Origin: an uncultured Alphaproteobacteria bacterium
Lineage (GTDB): Bacteria; Pseudomonadota; Alphaproteobacteria; RF32; CAG-239
Assembly (NCBI GenBank): GCA_944390915.1
Contig: CALXRS010000013.1
Span: forward strand, 1-47,064
Direction: 5' to 3'
DNA: 47,064 nt
Part shown: one piece after another, positions 1 to 5,553 of the stretch
Layout: each line of letters opens with the position of its first letter
How positions within the stretch are numbered: position 1 is the first letter of the stretch
Translations under genes and position numbers: made by a program
Notes under the pieces: model-generated
What the model was told of the DNA's origin: nothing
Seen by the model: the letters and a program-made list of their open reading frames with translations, nothing else
Databases searched by the model: none

Positions 1-75
1 AAAATAATCTTGAAATTAAACTTTCGTTAAGTTATTATTTGAGTGTTGCAAAAAAACGATCCTTTTCCCGCGACA
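1..75. repeat. 75-bp repeat, inverted partner of 45930-46004
   Basis: The reverse complement of this stretch matches 45930-46004 with about four mismatches over 75 bp, including the TCGTTTTTTTGCAACACTC core. At the right end the sequence lies in the leader of a Pmp-like adhesin. Read on the minus strand here it would lead into a gene beyond the left edge, so a second adhesin-type gene probably starts there (inference). The window begins inside the repeat. Confidence 0.85.
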
Positions 76-82
76 GATCAAT

Positions 83-114
83 AAAAAAAAGGCACCCCCG
101 CGTAAAACGCGGGG
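83..114 (-). terminator. Rho-independent terminator after the tnpA remnant
   Basis: On the minus strand a CCCCGCG/CGCGGGG stem with a short TTTTA loop is followed by a run of T. It lies downstream of the IS200-like transposase remnant, and could also be part of that element's right-end secondary structure. Confidence 0.6.
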
Positions 115-195
115 TTCTTCATATGCGGGTATAACCCTTTACCACTGGCATCCCCTGAACGGGGTACTCAAAAATCAGGCAGACGCAATCTGTTA

Positions 196-432
196 CTACT
201 TACCCGTAAACGGGTCGTTTAAGTCTATTGTCAGTTGCTCGGCCAATTGGTCTTGCTTTAACTGCTCGGATATATATTGTCGGATTTTTTCTGTGTTCTT
301 TCCCACAGTATCAACATAATACCCCTTACACCAAAATTCCCGATTGCGATACTGATATTTTATGTTGCTCCATCTCTCATATATCATTAAACTGCTTGTG
401 CCCCTAATTTTGACGATGAGCCACTTATTCAA
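196..432 (-). pseudogene. IS200/IS605-family transposase tnpA, 3' remnant
   Basis: The translation carries the conserved C-terminal part of IS200-type Y1 transposases: GTSSLMIYERW, then FWCKGYYVDTVGKN, then a tail ending in DPFTGK. In intact TnpA (about 130-150 residues) this follows the HUH motif and includes the catalytic-tyrosine helix region. Here the N-terminal half with HUH is absent. The homology begins around residue 11 (about base 400), where the frame is joined to unrelated sequence, so the ORF start is fortuitous. A terminator-like hairpin lies downstream. I read it as a dead fragment of an IS200 insertion. Confidence 0.75.
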
Positions 433-567
433 AGGCGAGCGTACGGGTTCAGAAATTTTGAAAACTACCGCTTGCGCGTGCGGATTTTATGTGCTTAACT
501 TATTTTAACTTCTGGGCTCTGATTATGATACTTTTTTACTCCCTGCCCCTAAATTTGACGATGAGCC
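399..567. repeat. 24-bp direct repeat pair flanking about 121 bp
   Basis: The sequence TGCCCCTAATTTTGACGATG at 399-418, continuing as AGCC to 422, recurs at 544-567 with one mismatch. The first copy sits exactly where tnpA homology is lost. The 121 bp between the copies has no recognisable gene. The pair may mark a duplication or an insertion that split the transposase gene. Confidence 0.6.
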
Positions 568-593
568 GTTAAGTTCTTGATTTATAAAAGAAA

Positions 594-619
594 AACGGCA
601 GTTTTTATACCTGCCGTTT
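594..619 (-). terminator. Terminator downstream of tRNA-Glu
   Basis: On the minus strand an ACGGCAG/CTGCCGT stem with a short AT-rich loop is followed by a T-rich tract. It lies about 5 nt past the 3' end of tRNA-Glu and fits its intrinsic terminator. Confidence 0.7.
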
Positions 620-623
620 GAAT

Positions 624-698
624 TGGCGACCCCAACGAGACTCGAACTCGTGTTACCACCGTGAAAGGGTGATGTCCTAACCGCTAGACGATGGGGTC
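624..698 (-). tRNA. tRNA-Glu (anticodon TTC)
   Basis: The minus strand folds into a full cloverleaf. The acceptor stem pairs GACCCCA with TGGGGTC, the D arm contains TAGCGGTTAGGA, the anticodon loop is CTTTCAC with anticodon TTC, and the T arm has GTTCGAGTC. The 3' CCA is encoded. A terminator follows directly, and the flanks carry gene debris (IS200 remnant downstream, fabZ relic upstream), as is common next to tRNA genes used as integration sites. Confidence 0.95.
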
Positions 699-789
699 AT
701 CAAAAACTAGGTGCATATATACAGACAAAAAAAATAAAGGTCAAGCATTATTTTGCAAAAAAAATTTTTTTTGTGTTATTGTAAACCGG

Positions 790-924
790 TCGAAGCCCGG
801 CAGTCGGTCGAAAATTCGTATCGAAAAGGTGCGGAAAAGACGCAATGTCTTTGTTTTCAAAGGAAAATCCATGGTTGATGACAAGGTTGTTTCGGAAGCC
901 GAATTGACGGCGATGATTGTTTAG
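790..924 (+). pseudogene. fabZ: fabZ 3' relic (3-hydroxyacyl-ACP dehydratase)
   Basis: The last ~40 codons before the stop at 922-924 read IRIEKVRKRRNVFVFKGKS followed by MVDDKVVSEAELTAMIV. This matches the C-terminal strand of FabZ, where a PGDQ-x-EV segment is followed by FKG-x-x-x-VDGK-VV-EA. The N-terminal hot-dog fold, with the HFPG motif and catalytic His/Glu, is missing. Upstream the sequence turns into an A/T-rich stretch reaching tRNA-Glu. A functional fabZ is essential and should exist elsewhere, so this is a leftover from duplication or rearrangement. The family call rests on about 40 residues read by eye. Confidence 0.6.
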
Positions 925-1018
925 AAAATCGCCGATTTTAATAACAGATCCGGGCAGGGTGGTTGCAACCGGTGCTTCTTTCCGAATTTTTTTATCTTTT
1001 AAGCCGTATTTTTCCGAT

Positions 1019-1089
1019 TTTTCGGCGCTCCTCTTTTCAGCTTCCTCTTTTCGGCGCTCCTCTTTTCAGCTTCCTCTTTTCGGCGCTCC
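1019..1089. repeat. 29-bp tandem repeat, about 2.5 copies
   Basis: A 29-bp unit beginning TTTTCGGCGCTCCTC and ending CAGCTTCCTC starts at 1019 and 1048, with a partial copy at 1077. The copies are essentially identical and unspaced, so this is not CRISPR. The unit is not a multiple of three. It lies in the 925-1146 gap between the fabZ relic and the regulator gene, which otherwise holds nothing I recognise. Confidence 0.75.
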
Positions 1090-1146
1090 CGTCAGCGAAA
1101 GTCTTCGCAAACGAAAGCCCCGCGCTATAGCCCGCCAATCCCTTTG

Positions 1147-1494
1147 TTATTTATTTTTAACTTCAAGAAGCAGTTTGATTTGTTTTAGGGCAAGCTCTGT
1201 CATCCGCTCGTCTTCGTTTTGCAGGAGGTCGTTTATTTGTTTGAGATTATTGCTGGCGTGAGGAGCACCCGCGACGTTATTGTCGGTAAACAGATTTTCA
1301 ATCCGTATATTCAGGGTTTGGGCAATGGCAAGAAGGGTAGAAACCTTCGGATCGCTCAATCCGCGTTCTATGTTGGAAATCGTATTAATCATTTTGCCGG
1401 AAGCTGCGGCAAGTTCTTCCTGGCTCATTTTTTGTTCTTTACGCAAAAGAGCCACTTTTCGACCGATTGCGCGTAATAAATCAATTTCTTTCAT
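1147..1494 (-). CDS. XRE-family helix-turn-helix regulator
   Basis: 115-residue DNA-binding protein. Residues ~8-65 form a Cro/C1-type HTH: GRKVALLRKEQKMSQEELA, then a turn and the recognition region MINTISNIERG, then LSDPKVSTLLAIAQTL. The C-terminal ~45 residues are charged and helical, possibly for dimerisation. No sensor domain is visible. The gene is divergent from the glycan operon beginning at 1651, and their shared 156-bp spacer contains a perfect 16-bp palindrome and a half-copy. It probably autoregulates and controls the glycan genes (inference from position). The start codon is the first ATG of the frame. Confidence 0.85.
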   Translation of the reverse strand: MKEIDLLRAIGRKVALLRKEQKMSQEELAAASGKMINTISNIERGLSDPKVSTLLAIAQTLNIRIENLFTDNNVAGAPHASNNLKQINDLLQNEDERMTELALKQIKLLLEVKNK

Positions 1495-1554
1495 AAAATC
1501 ATTTTTTCACTATCTGCTGTGTAATTCTATAATGTTATAATGTGTTTTTTGTAG

Positions 1555-1586
1555 TTGACTCATGATGTTTACACATTATAATGTGT
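1555..1586 (+). promoter_or_regulatory. Glycan-operon promoter with palindromic operator over -10
   Basis: TTGACT (1555-1560), a 16-bp spacer and TATAAT (1577-1582) make a good sigma-70 promoter pointing to the gene at 1651. The -10 lies inside a perfect palindrome, ACACATTATAATGTGT (1571-1586). A half-site, TTATAATGTGT, recurs at 1535-1545 closer to the divergent XRE gene. A repressor bound at the palindrome would occlude the -10; the XRE protein is the obvious candidate (inference). Confidence 0.6.
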
Positions 1587-1650
1587 GATTGTTTAATTGT
1601 TGACCGTAACCGGCCGTTCTTAAAATATATTTGAAAGGGTAAATATCAAT

Positions 1651-2523
1651 ATGCAGGCAACAAAAAGGAAGCCGTCTTTAGCCGTGCACTTGCATTTGTA
1701 TTATCAGGGTATGTGGGATAACATAAAAAATTATCTCAAAAATATGGGAAACTACAAATATCGGCTTTATGTTACCATGGCGGAAGAAAATCCTTCGTTG
1801 ACAGACGAAATAAAGGCTTTTCATCCGGAAACGGAGTTTTTTGTCACCTCCAACCGCGGCTATGATGTCGGCCCTTTCGTAGATATGCTCAAGCGTGCCG
1901 ATTTGTGCGGATATGATCTTATCTTAAAAATCCATACCAAAAATTGCCGCACAGGCGTCGACACGCTCATCAACAATCGTTTTATTGATCGTTTATCCTG
2001 GTTTAGGCTACTGATGGGCGGTGTTCTCGGTTCTCCGGAATTGTTTGAAAAAAACATAAAACGGTTTGCCGAAGATAAAACTTTGGGAATGGTCGGTTCA
2101 AGATATCTGATAACCTCTGCCGCCACCACCGAAGAAGAATATGCCGAAATCCGCCGGATTATGGCGCGTCTCGGCTATGATTGTCCTCAAAAAATAACTT
2201 TTGTTGCCGGCACCATGTTCATGGTGCGCGGTTCTCTGCTGCGGGCAATCAGGGATAATTTTTCGCTTGCCGACTTTGAGCAGACCGACGGCGCAATCCA
2301 TGCGGGTACGCTGGCTCATTTGCTGGAACGTCTGTTTGGTTGCGTGATAGAGGCGCAGGGCTATAAAATTGCGTGTTCGGATAAGAAAAACTGGCGTTTT
2401 TTGTGTTATAACAAAACCCGCGCGCTGAAACGCTTTTTCTATCATAAAAAAGTTACCTCCGGCGGCAAGCTTCTCATTAAGATATGCAAAGTACCTGTTT
2501 TTTCCCGCAAACTCGGCGATTGA
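1651..2523 (+). CDS. RgpF-like (rhamnan synthesis F family) glycan protein
   Basis: 290 residues. The pattern is that of the rhamnan synthesis F family: an N-terminal VHLHLYY strand, NRGYDVGPFVDMLK near residue 68, and DLILKIHTKN near residue 89, then a conserved core with GMVGSRYLI and FVAGTMFMVRGSLL. Family members are linked to polymer side-chain or backbone assembly in rhamnose-rich and other surface glycans. There is no signal peptide or membrane span, so it is probably cytoplasmic or peripheral. It is first in an operon with the gene at 2535 (11 bp apart) and lies behind the promoter and operator at 1555-1586. Substrate is unknown. Confidence 0.75.
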   Translation: MQATKRKPSLAVHLHLYYQGMWDNIKNYLKNMGNYKYRLYVTMAEENPSLTDEIKAFHPETEFFVTSNRGYDVGPFVDMLKRADLCGYDLILKIHTKNCRTGVDTLINNRFIDRLSWFRLLMGGVLGSPELFEKNIKRFAEDKTLGMVGSRYLITSAATTEEEYAEIRRIMARLGYDCPQKITFVAGTMFMVRGSLLRAIRDNFSLADFEQTDGAIHAGTLAHLLERLFGCVIEAQGYKIACSDKKNWRFLCYNKTRALKRFFYHKKVTSGGKLLIKICKVPVFSRKLGD

Positions 2524-2534
2524 AAGGCTGTAAA

Positions 2535-5147
2535 ATGAAGTTGTTTTCCTTTTTTTCCAGACAATTATCCAAAAAAAGAAATTCCGACCGCGCTCCGAAC
2601 CACTGGAAAACCATAAAACATTCCGCTCTGTTTGATAAAAAATGGTATCTGGGGCATTATCCCGACGTAGCTGCCTCCAAGGCCGACGCCGCCGCGCATT
2701 ATCTGACGGAGGGCTATGCTTTGGGATACAATCCGTCGGCGGCTTTTGACAACGATTTTTATCTGAATCGCTATCCGGACATTTTATTTGCGAACATGAA
2801 TCCGCTGTTGCATTACGAATTGTACGGACGAAAGGAAAAAAGAGAAATATCGCGGGTAAAAAATGCGCCCGTTGATTATGCCGGATTGTCCGGCAGCGGA
2901 AAGGTGCTTCTGGTTTCTCACGAATTTTCCCTGACCGGCGCGCCGATTGCCTTGCTAAACATGGCGCAGGCTCTGCGCAAAAGCGGCATGGAACCGGTTA
3001 TGCTGTCGCCTTGCGGCGGCGGTTTGGAAGATGAGCTGCGGGAGCGTTCGCTCAAATATGTTGTCGACGAGCATTTTTTGCTGCGTTTGTATCGCCGGGA
3101 CAGGGGACTGAACAAATTTCTGGCATCTTTTCCGGTTATTTTGTTCAACACCATCGACAGTTTGAAATATGCCGCCCTCATCAATACGTCCAATCGGAAA
3201 ATATGCTGGGTGCACGAAGGCTGTTTCGGCTACGGCTGCGCAACCCGGGCTTTTGATCTGCCGCGTGCTTTTGCCAAAATGGACGAGGTTTATTCTGTCG
3301 GCGAATATTCAAAATCTTTTACCGACAAGCATGTGCCCGAAAATAAATCGAAAATTTTGCTGTATGGTCTGGATGCCGTAAACACGCCGGCTGTCGAAGC
3401 GCGGGAGAACAAACTGACGTTTGGCATATTCGGCGTGTGCTGCGAAAGAAAAGGGACGGATCTTTTTTTGGAAGCGGTCAAAAAGCTGCCGGAGAAGATA
3501 AAGAAAAATTGTCGTTTTAAGGTGGTCGGGCGCGTTGATGACAACGATTTTTGCCGTCGCCTGAAAAAGCTGGCGAAAAACGAGCCGGTAGTTTTTACCG
3601 GCGAACTGCCGCACGAAAAAACGCTGCGGGAGATGGCCTCGGTTGATGTTGTTGTTTGCCCGTCTTTGGACGATCCGATGCCGATTGTGATGACGGAAGC
3701 CATGCAGCTGCAAAAAACGCTGATTTGCTCCGTTTTAACCGGTACGGCGTCTTTTATTACAAACGGCGTCAACGGTTATCTTTATTCTCCGGAAGAGGAT
3801 AATCTTTCGGATATCATGGCCGACGTTTGGTATGACCGGGAACGGCTTTCCGCCGTCGGCCGGAAATGCCATAAAATCTATTTGCAAAATTTTACGACCG
3901 ATGTTTTTGCCGCCCGCGTTCGCGAGATATTCCGCGGTTGTTTTAGCGAAAATCAGTCATCGGTTGTTTGTCCGCCGGCAAAAGAAAAAATCCGCCGCAA
4001 ATGCCGCGTTATGGTGAGTAATATGCCGTCGACGGATATTCCCCTGTGGCAGCTGGCGGATTCCGAAACTCAAAGAAAAATCAGCCATAATACGGGCAAC
4101 ATCGTTATTGCCCACTATGGGAGCAAACGGTTGGATTACGATTTTGACTGGTCTTCTCCGTGGTCAACAGACGACGATATTGACGAATATCTGATTTTGG
4201 CGGCAAATTGTTTACGGCCTTCGAAAAACGAAATTTCGTTCGAGCGTTGGTTTTCTTTCTTAGACAAACTGCAAAAACCGCTGAATATTATAGGGCTCGG
4301 CGCGCAGGCCGTTTTGGAAGAGATGTCGCCGTCGCGCTATGCCGAGACTTTGTCTCCGGAAATGAAAAAATGGGTGTCGATGATTGCGGATAAATGTGTG
4401 TCCGTCGGCGTCAGGGGAGAATTTACGGCGGACGTGCTAAAAGAGCTCGGCATTAAAAACGTGGATGTTATCGGTTGTCCGACTTGGTTTGTCAACGGCA
4501 GAAATCAGCCGCTTGTCAATAAAAAGGAATATTCGCCGTTGTTGCGCCCCGTTTTCCACACCGCCTGGGATCCATATACGCCGTGGCATACCGGTTTTCA
4601 CAATGCTCTTTTGAATAATATGCTCCGATTGGCAGATCCGAAGTTTGTCATTCAATCGGAATTCGGCTTTTTGCCCTATCTTGCGGCTAACAGACATCTG
4701 TTGCAGTATCTGAGTCATTTTGACGGCGGCCGCTTAAACGATTCGATAACCGCAATTGCCCGCCATTTCGGCATCAGTGAGGAAGAAGTCTGTCATAACA
4801 AAAAAATAAACAATATGTTTGAAGTGTTTACCGATATTGACAAGTGGGAAGATTTTATAAAAACCAGAGATTTTTCATGCGGTTTTCGCATTCACGGAAC
4901 AATCGTTTCCTTAAAAAACGGCATTCCGGCCATTTGTCTGGTCTCAGATTCCAGAACTTACGAATTGTGCGATTTCCTAAAGATTCCGTTTGTGCCGGTC
5001 AATAGAATGCATCCGGAAACCATGAGCCTGCGAACCGTTTATGAGCGTGCCGATTTTTCGGAACTGAATAAACGATATCCGCAGCTTCTGGAAAATTACG
5101 TATCTTTTCTGAATAAAAACGGGATTGCGCACAAATTTGGAAAATAG
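2535..5147 (+). CDS. Three-module glycan enzyme: GT4 plus pyruvyltransferase
   Basis: 870 residues from ATG 2535. The frame is open from 2484, but 2535 clears the upstream stop and has AAAGG before it. Residues ~31-100 hold two copies of the FDxxWYLxxYPDV / HYLxxGxxxG repeat found at the ends of large glycosyltransferases. Residues ~122-470 are a GT4 domain: KVLLVSHEFSLTGAP, then FGVCCERKGTDLFLEA, and the donor-site stretch SLDDPMPIVMTEAM. Residues ~510-850 resemble polysaccharide pyruvyltransferase: NTGNIVIAHYG, GVRGEFTADVLKELG, and RIHGTIVSLKNGIPAI near the end. It would add a sugar and a pyruvyl (or related) group to the same surface glycan. No signal peptide is seen. Module calls are confident; acceptor and linkage cannot be told. 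Confidence 0.8.
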   Translation: MKLFSFFSRQLSKKRNSDRAPNHWKTIKHSALFDKKWYLGHYPDVAASKADAAAHYLTEGYALGYNPSAAFDNDFYLNRYPDILFANMNPLLHYELYGRKEKREISRVKNAPVDYAGLSGSGKVLLVSHEFSLTGAPIALLNMAQALRKSGMEPVMLSPCGGGLEDELRERSLKYVVDEHFLLRLYRRDRGLNKFLASFPVILFNTIDSLKYAALINTSNRKICWVHEGCFGYGCATRAFDLPRAFAKMDEVYSVGEYSKSFTDKHVPENKSKILLYGLDAVNTPAVEARENKLTFGIFGVCCERKGTDLFLEAVKKLPEKIKKNCRFKVVGRVDDNDFCRRLKKLAKNEPVVFTGELPHEKTLREMASVDVVVCPSLDDPMPIVMTEAMQLQKTLICSVLTGTASFITNGVNGYLYSPEEDNLSDIMADVWYDRERLSAVGRKCHKIYLQNFTTDVFAARVREIFRGCFSENQSSVVCPPAKEKIRRKCRVMVSNMPSTDIPLWQLADSETQRKISHNTGNIVIAHYGSKRLDYDFDWSSPWSTDDDIDEYLILAANCLRPSKNEISFERWFSFLDKLQKPLNIIGLGAQAVLEEMSPSRYAETLSPEMKKWVSMIADKCVSVGVRGEFTADVLKELGIKNVDVIGCPTWFVNGRNQPLVNKKEYSPLLRPVFHTAWDPYTPWHTGFHNALLNNMLRLADPKFVIQSEFGFLPYLAANRHLLQYLSHFDGGRLNDSITAIARHFGISEEEVCHNKKINNMFEVFTDIDKWEDFIKTRDFSCGFRIHGTIVSLKNGIPAICLVSDSRTYELCDFLKIPFVPVNRMHPETMSLRTVYERADFSELNKRYPQLLENYVSFLNKNGIAHKFGK

Positions 5148-5230
5148 CAGGCCGTTTTTTCGGCGGTCGTGGTTGTGCCGATTTTGTTCTGAGCAGATGT
5201 TTTTTAGCGCAATATTTGCAAATTGTCGTT

Positions 5231-5317
5231 CTTTTCCACAGTGGCAAAATAGCCCTTGCCAAGAGAATTTTTTTTGCTTAGTATCCACTTGTACCTGAGA
5301 AGGTGCGGGAGCCGTCG
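5231..5317. repeat. Dispersed 87-bp repeat, copy 1
   Basis: It matches 18550-18637 in the same orientation with only a few changes, from CTTTTCCACAG through GCCCTTGCCAAGAG and GAAGGTGCGGGAGCCGTCG. It starts about 80 bp after the gene ending at 5147. Neither copy has a convincing conserved reading frame, because a 1-nt length difference shifts it. It is probably a small interspersed element or RNA-level motif. Confidence 0.85.
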
Positions 5318-5324
5318 AAAGCTC

Positions 5325-5353
5325 TTGATTTTGTATGCGCGGTGCATGATATA
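5325..5353 (+). promoter_or_regulatory. Possible promoter for the Stealth-GT2 leader
   Basis: TTGATT (5325-5330), 17 bp, then GATATA (5348-5353). The match is fair only. It would start a transcript just before the palindrome at 5369 and the folded leader at 5402, giving the downstream gene its own leader. Confidence 0.3.
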
Positions 5354-5368
5354 GCATCGTTAAATTTC

Positions 5369-5397
5369 GTGCATAATATATTATGCACCGGTTTTTT
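5369..5397 (+). terminator. Palindrome plus T-run, probable terminator
   Basis: A perfect 20-nt palindrome (GTGCATAATA/TATTATGCAC, 5369-5388) is followed by CGGTTTTTT. It could end transcripts from the 1651-5147 operon, or act as the first hairpin of the leader of the gene at 5554. Confidence 0.5.
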
Positions 5398-5401
5398 GTA
5401 T

Positions 5402-5529
5402 CCTCGGCTGTCTGACAGAGGCCGGGGAGCTTTTAACAGATGTCCAAGGCCTTTTGGCTAAAAAGTTAAAAGGATCATCTCGCATACATGATTTTCGAAC
5501 TCCCCGGCCACCTTTGCAGGTGGTTTTTT
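5402..5529 (+). ncRNA. Structured leader RNA ending in a terminator
   Basis: The paired segments are visible by eye. A perfect 10-bp outer stem joins GGCCGGGGAG (5420-5429) to CTCCCCGGCC (5500-5509). Inside it, CTTTTAAC (5430-5437) pairs with GTTAAAAG (5465-5472), enclosing a CCAA/TTGG hairpin. A second arm is ATCAT/ATGAT (about 5474-5492). This is a closed three-way junction. A small CTGTC/GACAG hairpin precedes it. The intrinsic terminator at 5508-5529 follows and shares two bases with the 3' outer strand, and the coding start is 25 nt further on. The arrangement fits a riboswitch or attenuator, or a stand-alone small RNA. I do not recognise it as a known class. Confidence 0.45.
5508..5529 (+). 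terminator. Intrinsic terminator ahead of the Stealth-GT2 gene
   Basis: CCACCT, a TTGC loop, AGGTGG, then six T. It sits before the coding start at 5554, not after a gene, so it should act as an attenuator or as the 3' end of a small RNA. Confidence 0.75.
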
Positions 5530-5553
5530 GCTTTTTAGACTATGGGGAAAAAG

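Noticed and set aside
691-789. N-terminal part of the open frame ending at 924
   Set aside because: The ATG lies inside tRNA-Glu and the stretch is A/T-rich non-coding; only the fabZ-like part from ~790 is meaningful.
1019-1089. CRISPR array
   Set aside because: Repeats are tandem without spacers and only 2.5 copies.
5420-5509. tRNA-like or tRNA-Sec gene
   Set aside because: The closed stem and TTCGAA look tRNA-like at first, but there is no T-stem, no anticodon arm and the inner stems are in the wrong places.
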